This document shows, one piece after another, positions 1 through 7,111 of a DNA stretch of 9,579 nt. The position numbers were made by a program, and so were the translations under genes. The stretch spans positions 1 through 9,579 of the forward strand of contig JAOUGG010000056.1 in NCBI GenBank assembly GCA_029857855.1, given 5' to 3'. How positions within the stretch are numbered: position 1 is the first letter of the stretch; every line of letters starts with the position of its first letter. The notes under the pieces were generated by a model. That model had not been told where the DNA came from. It saw only the letters and a list, made by a program, of their open reading frames with translations, and searched no databases. The DNA comes from Acidimicrobiia bacterium (GTDB taxonomy: Bacteria; Actinomycetota; Acidimicrobiia; Acidimicrobiales; SZUA-35).

Positions 1-776
1 ACGACCTGTCGGGGCGGCTGCTCAACGCCCGGCGGCTCCCGGCCGGCGCCCTGGGTGACATCTGCGTGCCCCCGGTCCGGGTCGAAACCATCGCCGGGTA
101 CGTGTTCGTCAACCTCGACGACGACGCCCCGTCACTCGCCGACACCGCTCCCGGGGTCGAGGCGGCGTTGCTCGATCTGGCCCCGGCGGCCCCCAAGCGG
201 GTGCGGACCGCCCGCCTGACCCACGAGTTCGCCGCCAACTGGAAACTGGCCATCGAGAACTACAACGAGTGCTACCACTGCCCGAACGTGCACCGCTCGT
301 TCACCACCGGCGTGATCGATCCCAAGACGTTTCTGATCACTCCGAGGGGTCAGACGGTGTGGCACACGGCGTCGGCCGCCCCGCCCGATCGTCGTCCCTA
401 CGCGCTCGATGACGAGCACACCGGCTACGGCTCGTTCTTCGTCTGGCCGGTGTCGTCGATCCAGTGTTATCCCGGTCGGATCCTCAACACCTTCCGCTGG
501 GTGCCCCTCGCCGTCGACCGCACGCTCCTGATACGGGAATGGTGGCTCGACGAGGCCGAGCCGACCGACGAGCAGCGCAAAGCCATCGAACTGGACTGGA
601 CGACGACGGTGGCCGAGGACTTCGACCTGATGGAGTCGGTGCAGCACAACATGTCGAGTCGGGGCTATCGCCCCGGGCCGCTGGTGATTGATTCGAGCGG
701 GACGGCGGATGTGCACCACGAGAACGCCGTGCCCCATCTGCAGGCGCTGGCGGTGGCCACGCTTGGCGATGTCTAA
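1..776 (+). CDS. Rieske non-haem iron oxygenase, alpha subunit (5'-truncated)
   Basis: This is the C-terminal part of an aromatic-ring-hydroxylating or demethylating Rieske oxygenase, which uses O2 and electrons from a reductase to hydroxylate or N-/O-demethylate a substrate in the cytoplasm. The frame is open to the window edge (first full codon at base 3), so the true start and the Rieske [2Fe-2S] ligands lie upstream. The first residues, DLSGRLLNAR, match the segment that normally follows the second Rieske Cys-x2-His. The mononuclear iron motif ENYNECYHCPNVH is complete: bridging Glu at 267-269 and His ligands at 276-278 and 291-293 (E-x2-H-x4-H). The third ligand is probably the Asp at 618-620 in EDFDLMESVQ. 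Glu rather than Asp at the bridging position, and the SRGYRPGPLVID stretch near the end, resemble the carnitine/betaine-demethylase (CntA/GbcA) branch, but the substrate is not determined. The stop TAA (774-776) overlaps the next gene. Confidence 0.93.
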   Translation, partial: DLSGRLLNARRLPAGALGDICVPPVRVETIAGYVFVNLDDDAPSLADTAPGVEAALLDLAPAAPKRVRTARLTHEFAANWKLAIENYNECYHCPNVHRSFTTGVIDPKTFLITPRGQTVWHTASAAPPDRRPYALDDEHTGYGSFFVWPVSSIQCYPGRILNTFRWVPLAVDRTLLIREWWLDEAEPTDEQRKAIELDWTTTVAEDFDLMESVQHNMSSRGYRPGPLVIDSSGTADVHHENAVPHLQALAVATLGDV

Positions 777-2244
777 CGGCTCGGCGGTGACGGCGTCGCG
801 GGAGCTGGCCGACTTCCTGGCCGACCTGTCGGGCGGGATCGACGACCGGCTCACCGCACTCGCCACCGACTACCTGGTCGACACCTTGGGTTGCATCGTG
901 TTCGGCTCGCAACAGCCCTGGTCGCAGGCCGTCATCGGTCACGCACTGGCCACCGGCGCCGACGGGCCGTGCACGGTCATCGGCACAGTCACCGGCATCG
1001 ACGCCGAATCCTCGACGACCCCGGCCATGGCCGCCGTGCCGGCCGAACGCGCTCGGTCGACCACTCCCTCCATGGCCGCCCTCGCCAACGGTGCGTCGGC
1101 CCATGCCTTCGAACTCGACGACGTCCACGAGGAGGCCATCAGCCATCCCGGGGCGGTGGTGGTTCCGGCCGCGCTGGCGATCGGCCAGTCGCTCGACGCC
1201 GCCATGACCGACGTGCTCGAGGCGATCGTCGTCGGTTATGAGGCGATGGGGCGAGCCGGCATCGCCGTCGGCCCGGCCGCCCACATGCTCGGCGGCTTCC
1301 ACCCGACGTCGATGTCGGGCGTGTTCGGGGCGGCCGCCGCGGCCGGCCGGCTCCTCGGGTTCGACGGTGCGCTGCTCAACCACACGTTCGGGATCGCCAC
1401 CAGCTTCGCCTCGGGAACGATGGAGTTCGCCGCCTCCGGGGGCATGGCCAAGCGCATGCACGCCGGACGGGCGGCTGAGGGTGGCGTGACCGCGGCGCTG
1501 CTGGTGGCCCGGGGCTTCGAGGGCGCCGACGACGGGCTGGCCGGACGCTACGGCTTCTGCCGGGTGTTCACCGACGCTCCCCGGATCGAGCTGCTGACCG
1601 AGGACCTTGGCGCCCGCTGGATGATCGACGAGATCACCGTCAAGCCGTACGCGGCCTGCAGCGACATCCATCCGATGATCCAGGCCGCCGCCGAGCTCCG
1701 ACGCGAGGCAGGACCCGGCGGGCTGACCGCCGAGCACATCGTGCGGATCGAGGCCGAGGGTCCGACAAAGGCGGCCGAACAGAACAGCCTCGACGGCACC
1801 GCCTCGGTGATGGCAGCCCAGTACTCCGCCCAGTGGAACATCGCCGCGGCCCTCGTGTCGGATCCCGGTGACCCGGCCATCTACGCCCCCGATCGGATCA
1901 CCGATCCGGCCGTCGCCGCGCTTCAGTCGAAGGTGGTGAGCGTCACCGCCCACCCCGATTTCGACGCCACCTACGCTCAGAAGATGGGAGGCCGGGTTCG
2001 GATCACGCTCGACGACGGCTCGGTCCTCGAACGGAGCGTCCACGGCCAGATCGGTTCGATGCACGCCCCTCTGACCGCCGCACAGATCGACGCCAAGTTC
2101 GCCCGGGTCACGGGCGGGCTGCTGCCCGATCCACTGGCGGCGGCCGCAGCGATCCGGGTCACGGCCGCCGAACCCGATGTGACGACCTCGGATCTCATCT
2201 CCGCGCTCGGGTTTGGCCGGCGACACACTCGGGGTACCGACTGA
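769..2244 (+). CDS. MmgE/PrpD family protein (dehydratase, decarboxylase or epimerase-like)
   Basis: This 491-residue protein belongs to the family of 2-methylcitrate dehydratase, cis-aconitate decarboxylase and iminodisuccinate epimerase, cytoplasmic enzymes acting on small polycarboxylates. Family signatures are clear: NGASAHAFELDDVHEEAISHPG (residues 107-128), GYEAMGR (156-162), GGFHPTS (175-181), GGMAKRMHAGRAAEGG (224-239), VKPYAACSDIHPMI (291-304) and AQYSAQWNIAAAL (349-361). Family His, Asp and Lys candidates H126, D118, H178 and K228 are present. In the AQYS motif, W356 stands where many relatives have Tyr. The ATG at 769 is chosen because it overlaps the oxygenase stop by 8 bp and gives a normal family N-terminus (SRELADFLADL). 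An upstream TTG at 688 would read antisense-like sequence through the conserved oxygenase end. No strong Shine-Dalgarno is seen, consistent with translational coupling. A 15-residue internal near-repeat (82-104) looks like an insertion. The exact substrate cannot be read from sequence. Confidence 0.92.
   Translation: MSNGSAVTASRELADFLADLSGGIDDRLTALATDYLVDTLGCIVFGSQQPWSQAVIGHALATGADGPCTVIGTVTGIDAESSTTPAMAAVPAERARSTTPSMAALANGASAHAFELDDVHEEAISHPGAVVVPAALAIGQSLDAAMTDVLEAIVVGYEAMGRAGIAVGPAAHMLGGFHPTSMSGVFGAAAAAGRLLGFDGALLNHTFGIATSFASGTMEFAASGGMAKRMHAGRAAEGGVTAALLVARGFEGADDGLAGRYGFCRVFTDAPRIELLTEDLGARWMIDEITVKPYAACSDIHPMIQAAAELRREAGPGGLTAEHIVRIEAEGPTKAAEQNSLDGTASVMAAQYSAQWNIAAALVSDPGDPAIYAPDRITDPAVAALQSKVVSVTAHPDFDATYAQKMGGRVRITLDDGSVLERSVHGQIGSMHAPLTAAQIDAKFARVTGGLLPDPLAAAAAIRVTAAEPDVTTSDLISALGFGRRHTRGTD
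1012..1080 (+). repeat. In-frame imperfect direct repeat, 45-bp period, inside the MmgE/PrpD gene
   Basis: Bases 1012-1035 and 1057-1080 match at 20 of 24 positions with an offset of exactly 45 bp. They encode STTPAMAA and STTPSMAA (residues 82-89 and 97-104). The rest of each 45-bp unit is not similar. The second copy leads directly into the conserved LANGASAHAF motif, as expected for the family, so the first copy plus its spacer appears to be the extra part. Confidence 0.6.
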
Positions 2245-2265
2245 TAGGGTTCGCTGGTAGGGCGG

Positions 2266-2281
2266 GTCGCGACGTCATGAC
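2266..2281. promoter_or_regulatory. Two abutting 8-bp palindromes, possible operator
   Basis: The 16-bp stretch GTCGCGACGTCATGAC is two perfect 8-bp palindromes, GTCGCGAC (2266-2273) and GTCATGAC (2274-2281), with a third palindrome, GACGTC, across the junction. It lies in the 58-bp gap between the MmgE/PrpD gene and the next gene, 21 bases before the latter's start and 10 before its ribosome binding site. The position suits a repressor site, but no binding protein is identified. Short palindromes are also common by chance in G+C-rich DNA. Confidence 0.3.
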
Positions 2282-2291
2282 ATCCATCGGC

Positions 2292-2298
2292 GGAGGAA
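2292..2298 (+). promoter_or_regulatory. Ribosome binding site for the GTG start at 2303
   Basis: GGAGGAA is a near-perfect Shine-Dalgarno sequence, with six bases between the GGAGG core and GTG at 2303. It decides the start of the downstream gene and shows that this gene can be translated independently of the one before it. Confidence 0.8.
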
Positions 2299-2302
2299 CT
2301 CT

Positions 2303-3901
2303 GTGGTCGCGCGAGCACAAAAACGAGGGCGAGCCCATTCGCTGTTGCGGTTCGTCGCGCAGGTGCTGACGATGTCGGTGGCGGCCGGGGCATTGACGGT
2401 GCTGGCGGTCACCTACGGCGACGACATCGTGTCGGCCCTCCGCCCGGCTGACGGTTCACCGACCGACTCGGCGGCCGATGGCGCAGGCATCAGCTCCACA
2501 CCGGTCCCCCGGGATTGCTCGACCCAGGCACCGAGCTCAACCGAACCCATCACTGCGGCCGGTGCCGACGCCGGATCCATCCTCATCGAGTTGAGTCGAC
2601 GGCTTCGACCCTGCGCCGATCAGGTCGTGGTCGCCGGAGCCGACCCGACGGCCCGTTGGACCGGAGCCCGGCTGGCGATGGACGAGGAGGCCGTCTATCT
2701 CCTGGCCGGAACCGGCCCTGACCAGGCGCTCACCGACGAGCTCCGCCGCCTCGATCCCGCTGAGGTCGTCCTCGTCGGCGCGCCACCGGAGACCGCGGCG
2801 GCGCTGGCCGGTGACTGGGAGCTGATCGAGCAGCCGGCCGACCCGACGGCGGTCCGGCCACAGGCTCCACCGGCGGCGGGTGGCTCGGTGCTGTGGGCGC
2901 TCGACGATTCCGATCCCGACCTGGCCGCCCTGTTGACACCGGCGGCCGCCGAGGCCGGAGCCGAAATCCTGGATCTCGGCCCGCCCGTCGACTGGTTCGA
3001 CGCCGCCCCGACCGTCGTCGCGCAACTGCAGGGACCGGAGGTGGTACAGCTCATCGGGTCGTTCTCCGAAACCGAGATCTGGCAGCTCGAAGCGCTGCGG
3101 GCCGCGGTCGAGCTGCCCGGCGGCGGGCTGACGGTGCTGCCCGACCGCCGCTACATCGCCTTCTACGGCGGACCGAGCACCTCGCTGCTCGGCGTGCTCG
3201 GGGAGCAGGATCCGGCGGCCACGCTCCAACGGATGCAACCGCTGCTGGCCGAGTACCAGACCGACGACGGTGTCATCGTGGTCCCGACGTTCGAGCTGAT
3301 CGCCACCGTCGCCGCCTCCGACGCCGGCGACGACGGCGACTACTCCAACGAGACGCCCGTGTCGGCCCTCCGTCCTTACGTCGACTACGCAGCCGACCAC
3401 GGCGTCTACGTGCTGCTCGACCTGCAACCGGGCCGTACCGACTTCCTGACCCAGGCCAAACGCTACGAGGAACTGCTCGTGCAGCCTCACGTCGGCCTGG
3501 CGCTCGACCCCGAATGGCGGCTCGGGCCCGATCAGGTTCACCTCCGCCAGTTCGGGTCGGTCGATGCCACCGAGGTCAACGAGGTGTCGGACTGGCTGGC
3601 CGACCTCGTGCGTGAACACTCCCTCCCGCAGAAGATGTTCCTCATCCACCAGTTCAAGCTGTCGATGGTGACCAACCGGTCGGCCATCGCCGATCGCCCC
3701 GAGCTCTCAATCGTTATCCAGATGGACGGCCAGGGCCCGCTCGGCACCAAGTACGGCACGCTCGCCGCTCTCGTCCGCGGCGCGGAGGACGGGCCGTGGC
3801 GCTGGGGGTGGAAGAACTTTTACGACGAGGACACCCCGATGGCCACTCCGACCCAGACCCTCGCCATCGACCCTCAACCGGTCTACGTCAGCTACCAGTA
3901 G
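2303..3901 (+). CDS. Membrane-anchored extracytoplasmic protein with CWB2-like region and TIM-barrel-like C-terminal domain
   Basis: This is a 532-residue protein with a GTG start set by a strong Shine-Dalgarno. A basic N-terminus (MVARAQKRGR) precedes one hydrophobic segment at about residues 17-38 with no lipobox, so it is probably a signal anchor with the rest outside. Residues 48-90 are a Ser/Thr/Pro/Ala-rich linker. C72 and C104 could form a disulfide. Residues about 106-170 (VVVAGADPTARWTGARLA, VYLLAGTGPDQALTDELRRL, AEVVLVGAP) resemble cell-wall-binding repeat 2 units, without a strict consensus. Residues about 280-532 read as a beta/alpha-barrel-like domain: RRYIAFYGGPS, VIVVPTFELIATVAAS, GVYVLLDLQPGRTDF, VGLALDPEWRL, MFLIHQF, IVIQMDGQGP and WRWGWKNFYDEDTPM. 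Acidic residues close several predicted strands (E331, D373, D402/E404, D475). From memory this C-terminal domain recurs in actinobacterial hypothetical proteins. A glycosidase-like or cell-wall role is an inference; no activity is known to me. Confidence 0.85.
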   Translation: MVARAQKRGRAHSLLRFVAQVLTMSVAAGALTVLAVTYGDDIVSALRPADGSPTDSAADGAGISSTPVPRDCSTQAPSSTEPITAAGADAGSILIELSRRLRPCADQVVVAGADPTARWTGARLAMDEEAVYLLAGTGPDQALTDELRRLDPAEVVLVGAPPETAAALAGDWELIEQPADPTAVRPQAPPAAGGSVLWALDDSDPDLAALLTPAAAEAGAEILDLGPPVDWFDAAPTVVAQLQGPEVVQLIGSFSETEIWQLEALRAAVELPGGGLTVLPDRRYIAFYGGPSTSLLGVLGEQDPAATLQRMQPLLAEYQTDDGVIVVPTFELIATVAASDAGDDGDYSNETPVSALRPYVDYAADHGVYVLLDLQPGRTDFLTQAKRYEELLVQPHVGLALDPEWRLGPDQVHLRQFGSVDATEVNEVSDWLADLVREHSLPQKMFLIHQFKLSMVTNRSAIADRPELSIVIQMDGQGPLGTKYGTLAALVRGAEDGPWRWGWKNFYDEDTPMATPTQTLAIDPQPVYVSYQ

Positions 3902-3917
3902 CGCAGGTCTCCGAGGT

Positions 3918-3954
3918 ATCCGGCCCCCTCCGACGCCCTCGTTCGGAGCCGGAT
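3918..3954 (+). terminator. Bulged stem-loop after the TIM-barrel-like gene, possible terminator
   Basis: ATCCGG (3918-3923) pairs with CCGGAT (3949-3954), and CTCCGA (3928-3933) pairs with TCGGAG (3943-3948). This leaves a CCCC bulge on the 5' arm and a 9-base loop. It begins 16 bases after the TAG at 3899-3901, a typical place for a terminator. There is no T-tract, so if it terminates transcription it is of the tract-less hairpin kind described for high-G+C actinobacteria. It could also be an mRNA-stabilising structure. Confidence 0.4.
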
Positions 3955-4075
3955 CGGCGAACGACGGGCCGAATCGTGATTTCGGTGGCCCCGATGGAGA
4001 CTTCGTGCCACGCTTGTCGGTACCACCACAACCCCGTGGTGTGACCCGCTCGAAGCTGCTGAAGGCCGGGACACC
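3955..4075 (+). promoter_or_regulatory. Leader region of the AfsR-like gene with small inverted repeats
   Basis: This is the remainder of the 174-bp gap before the regulator gene. CCGAA (3969-3973) pairs with TTCGG (3981-3985), and the overlapping AATC-GT-GATT (3972-3981) is a near-palindrome. CACCAC (4024-4029) pairs perfectly with GTGGTG (4036-4041) around a 6-base loop, 34 bases before the ATG. GAAGG at 4061-4065 is a weak Shine-Dalgarno, 10 bases before ATG 4076. I do not see a convincing -35/-10 pair: TTGTCG at 4014 with TGGTGT at 4037 has 17-bp spacing but a poor -10. A promoter is expected here from context only. Confidence 0.3.
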
Positions 4076-7000
4076 ATGATCAGAGGCGAGCTTGACCCCT
4101 TCGGCGGGGGTGTTGTCGTACTGGGACCCGTCGGCATTGCGACGCCAGACGGTGCCGTCCGCCCGGTGTCGGGTCAACAGGGCCTGGTGCTGGCGCTCCT
4201 GGCATCGGAACATCCACGGCCGGTGGCCGTGGACACCCTGATCGATGAGCTCTGGCCGTCGACACCGCCGGCGTCGGCCGCGACCGGGTTGCGTGTGGTG
4301 ATGAACCGGCTGCGCGACCGACTGTCCGCCGTTCAGACCGATGGAAGTCCAATCGAACACCATGAGCACGGGTATCGATTGGCGGTGACCGGCGATCAGC
4401 TCGACCACACGGTGTTCCTCCAGACCTTTGCGAAGGCAGCGAGCCGGGATGAGCGGGTCGGCGACGACAAGCCTTCGGCCGACGTGCTGGCTGCGGCACT
4501 GGAGTTGTGGCGGGGTCGGGCCTTCGAACCCTTCGGCGACTCGCACCGTCTGTCGCTGACTGCGGCCAGACTGGAGTCACTGCGCTGCGACGCCGAAGAG
4601 ACCCTGATCCAGGCCCTGCTGGACGCAGGCGACCATGACAGGGCTGCTGTTCTGGCCACCTCGCTGGTGGAGACCGAACCCTATCGGGAGCGTCGATGGG
4701 AGCAGCTGATGCTGGCCCTCTACCGGTCGGGCCGCCAGGCCGAGGCCCTGCGGGCGGGGAATCGGGTCCGATCGATCCTGGCCGAGGAGCTGGGAATCGA
4801 TCCGGGTCCGGCACTCACCCGGCTCGAAACCCAAATCCTCAATCACGAACCCTCGCTCGACGAACCGGTCGGAACCGTCATGGATCCCGGTTCCGATCGT
4901 GTGGCGGTCAACGAATTCATCGGCATCCTCCGTCATCACCCATCGCACGTCCCGACCACCACGACGTCCTACATCGATCCCGATCCCACGGCTACCGAAT
5001 GCTCCAAACCCAACCCCGAAGGTTCGCCGCCGATGCTCACGATCGTCGGTCCCCCCGGCGTCGGCAAGACCCGACTCGCGGCGCGGATGGTTGCCGGCCT
5101 GACCAACGCCGAACCCTCGAACGGACTGCGCCGGGTGATCTGGCTCGATCTGGTAGATGCAGCCTTCGAGACGCAACCGGAGCAAGGCTTGCGAGACGCG
5201 ATCGCCGGAGCGCTCGACATCAGGCCGACAAGCCAACCGTTGACCGAGGCGGTGGCCGAAGCGGTCAGGCTCGACCCGACCGTGATCGTGTTCGACAACG
5301 CCGACCATCGGGCCGCCGTTGTCGCCGACCTGACCGAGGAACTGCTCGCAGCGTGTCCCCAACTACAGGTGGTGACCACCAGCCGCACGCCACTGGCGGC
5401 CCCGTCGGAGAAGGTTCTGATGCTCGATCCGTTGCCCGTCGAAGCCGCCGTCGACCTGCTGATCGACCGGGCTCCGTCCGGTGCCGGGGCTCAACACGGG
5501 CGGGAGGAATTGGCCGTGCTGGCCGAAAAGGTCGACTGTCTGCCCCTGGCGATCGAGCTCATCGCCCCCCATCTCGTGTCGATGTCACCGTGGGAGCTGG
5601 CCCGGCGCCTCGATCACACTCTTGAGCCGGTGTCGGGTCGGGGTCGCCTCGATCACCGCCACCTGTCAATGGAACGGGCCATCGACTGGTCGGTGGATCT
5701 GCTCGCCGGCGACGATCGCGATCTCCTGGCTGCCATCGGGGCGATGGCCGAACCGTTCAGGGCAGCCGAACTCGCGGCGCTCGTGAATCGGGCCGCCGGC
5801 GAGGAGTCGGCGCAGCCCATGGGTGAGGGGCCTGGCGCGCTGGAGGACAACGTCAACCGGTCGCTCCACCGCCTGGCCGAGCACGGCCTGATCCGACCAT
5901 TGGATACCCGGTCGGGACGGCGATGGACCATGGCGAACACGGCGCGGGCCTACATGCGCGACCGATCGGCGGCGGCCGATCGGGAACCGGCTTGGCAGCA
6001 CCATCATGCCTTTCTCCACCTCGACCGGGTTCGGGAGCTGAGCCGGTCACTGGTCGACGAGCGGGAGGAGCATGCGGTCGCCGAGCTCCGCCGCCTGTCG
6101 CCCCAGATCTCGGCCGCTCATCGCTGGTTCCTCGAGCACGGTGAAGTTGGCGCGTCCGCTGCGATGTCGACCGCCATGTGGGAGTACAGCTTCTTCCGTC
6201 AGGACTACAGCCGCTATCGGTGGTTGGGCGACACCCTGGACCTGCCCGAGGTCGAGGGATTGGACGACTACGACGAGGTCTTGGCCCTCGGTGCGCTTGC
6301 CGCTTGGGCCCAGGACCGACTCATGGTTGCCGTGCGCCTGGCCGAGAAGGCGGAGACGGTGGCCGTCGACCGCGGCCGACCAATCCCCCTCGCCTCCTAC
6401 AAGGCCAGGCTCAACGTGGCCGTTCACGACGACCGCCGCAGCGAGGCCGCCTCGTGGTTGAACCGGCTTCTGGCCGAGTCGGCCGAGCGGGGTGATCACC
6501 GCCACCACGGCGACAATCTGGTGGTGGCCGCCCTCGGGTACAGCCAGTTCGGCTTCCCCGAGCAGGCCAGGCGCCTGGCCGAGCAAGCCGACGCGCTGGC
6601 CTCCACTGCGGCCAACCCCACCGCCGTGGCCTGGGCTCGCGTCGCGCTGGCCGCGTCCGCGGTGGAACGGGCACCGGAGCGAGCGGCGCGATCCTACTCG
6701 GCCGCCGCCCGCCTGGCTCGAACCGTTCACAACCGGTGGGTGTCCGGTATGGCCACCACCGGTCTGGTGACCGCCCTGCGGCGTCAGGGCCGGCAGGATC
6801 AGGCAAGGCGATTGCTGATTGAGATGACCGATATGTGGACTCGGGCCCGCCAGCACGGCCTGCTGTCCCGGGCCGCCCAGGAGGCCGTGCTGATACTGTC
6901 CCATCCCGGCTCGCCATCGACCGATCTCGACCGGGCCGCCGAAATCATGGACTACCTCGAGCGCGCCGGCCATCGGATTCAGCTGCTGCCCGACGATCAG

Positions 7001-7111
7001 CTCCGGTTCGACGAGCTGGCCACAACGCTTGGGGAGCGAGCAATTGCTGGAGCTTCCGCCGTGACGCAGGAGAACCTCGGTCGTCGGGTGGTCGACGCCC
7101 TCGGCCGCTGA
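4076..7111 (+). CDS. AfsR/SARP-family transcriptional regulator with BTAD, STAND-type NTPase and helical repeats
   Basis: This 1011-residue cytoplasmic regulator has the AfsR-like architecture. Residues about 13-104 form an OmpR-type winged helix (VVVLGPVGIATPDG, VDTLIDELWPSTPP, LRVVMNRLRDRL, GYRLAV). Residues about 108-258 are a bacterial transcriptional activation domain (LELWRGRAF, YRERRWEQLMLALYRSGRQAEALR, LAEELGIDPGPALTRLE). Residues 259-318 are a Pro/Thr/Asp-rich linker. The NTPase follows: Walker A GPPGVGKT (325-332), Walker B VIVFDNADH (403-411, D407), TTSRTPL (434-440) and the GLPLA-like CLPLAIEL (488-495). Then come SMERAIDWSVDLL (531-543), typical of AfsR/LuxR-type STAND proteins, a winged-helix-like region to about 630, and an Ala/Arg-rich helical, TPR-like region to about 985. 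All ATPase signature residues are present, so it is probably nucleotide-dependent. ATG 4076 is the only start that keeps the first strand. Its targets and signal are unknown. Its last 167 bp overlap the convergent gene. Confidence 0.93.
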   Translation: MIRGELDPFGGGVVVLGPVGIATPDGAVRPVSGQQGLVLALLASEHPRPVAVDTLIDELWPSTPPASAATGLRVVMNRLRDRLSAVQTDGSPIEHHEHGYRLAVTGDQLDHTVFLQTFAKAASRDERVGDDKPSADVLAAALELWRGRAFEPFGDSHRLSLTAARLESLRCDAEETLIQALLDAGDHDRAAVLATSLVETEPYRERRWEQLMLALYRSGRQAEALRAGNRVRSILAEELGIDPGPALTRLETQILNHEPSLDEPVGTVMDPGSDRVAVNEFIGILRHHPSHVPTTTTSYIDPDPTATECSKPNPEGSPPMLTIVGPPGVGKTRLAARMVAGLTNAEPSNGLRRVIWLDLVDAAFETQPEQGLRDAIAGALDIRPTSQPLTEAVAEAVRLDPTVIVFDNADHRAAVVADLTEELLAACPQLQVVTTSRTPLAAPSEKVLMLDPLPVEAAVDLLIDRAPSGAGAQHGREELAVLAEKVDCLPLAIELIAPHLVSMSPWELARRLDHTLEPVSGRGRLDHRHLSMERAIDWSVDLLAGDDRDLLAAIGAMAEPFRAAELAALVNRAAGEESAQPMGEGPGALEDNVNRSLHRLAEHGLIRPLDTRSGRRWTMANTARAYMRDRSAAADREPAWQHHHAFLHLDRVRELSRSLVDEREEHAVAELRRLSPQISAAHRWFLEHGEVGASAAMSTAMWEYSFFRQDYSRYRWLGDTLDLPEVEGLDDYDEVLALGALAAWAQDRLMVAVRLAEKAETVAVDRGRPIPLASYKARLNVAVHDDRRSEAASWLNRLLAESAERGDHRHHGDNLVVAALGYSQFGFPEQARRLAEQADALASTAANPTAVAWARVALAASAVERAPERAARSYSAAARLARTVHNRWVSGMATTGLVTALRRQGRQDQARRLLIEMTDMWTRARQHGLLSRAAQEAVLILSHPGSPSTDLDRAAEIMDYLERAGHRIQLLPDDQLRFDELATTLGERAIAGASAVTQENLGRRVVDALGR
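6945..7111. other. Convergent antisense overlap of two coding regions
   Basis: The plus-strand regulator ends at TGA 7109-7111, and the minus-strand frame of the DUF2236 gene has no stop until 6945-6947, giving a 167-bp tail-to-tail overlap. None of the three minus-strand frames has a stop between about 7000 and 7270, so even a frameshift in the minus gene would leave an overlap of over 100 bp. The minus-strand product here is a Pro/Arg/Gly-rich tail without recognisable domains, while the plus-strand product looks like ordinary helical protein. The plus strand is therefore likely the constrained one. Confidence 0.75.

Noticed and set aside
688..768. TTG at 688 as an earlier start for the MmgE/PrpD gene.
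   Set aside because: It would add 27 residues read out of frame through the conserved oxygenase C-terminus. The ATG at 769 gives the usual family N-terminus.
484..2226. A 580-codon open frame on the minus strand opposite the oxygenase and MmgE/PrpD genes.
   Set aside because: Its product is Gly/Arg/His-rich with no family motif, and the plus strand carries two clearly recognisable enzymes over the same bases. It is a shadow frame of high-G+C DNA.
2222..2250. GACACA (2222-2227) and TAGGGT (2245-2250), 17 bp apart, as a promoter for the membrane-anchored protein gene.
   Set aside because: The -35 element is poor and the -10 only partly matches; such pairs occur by chance. It is too weak to list as a feature.
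2537..3649. A 370-codon minus-strand frame opposite the membrane-anchored protein gene.
   Set aside because: Gly/Arg/Val-rich product without domains. The plus-strand gene has a strong ribosome binding site, a signal anchor and conserved motifs.
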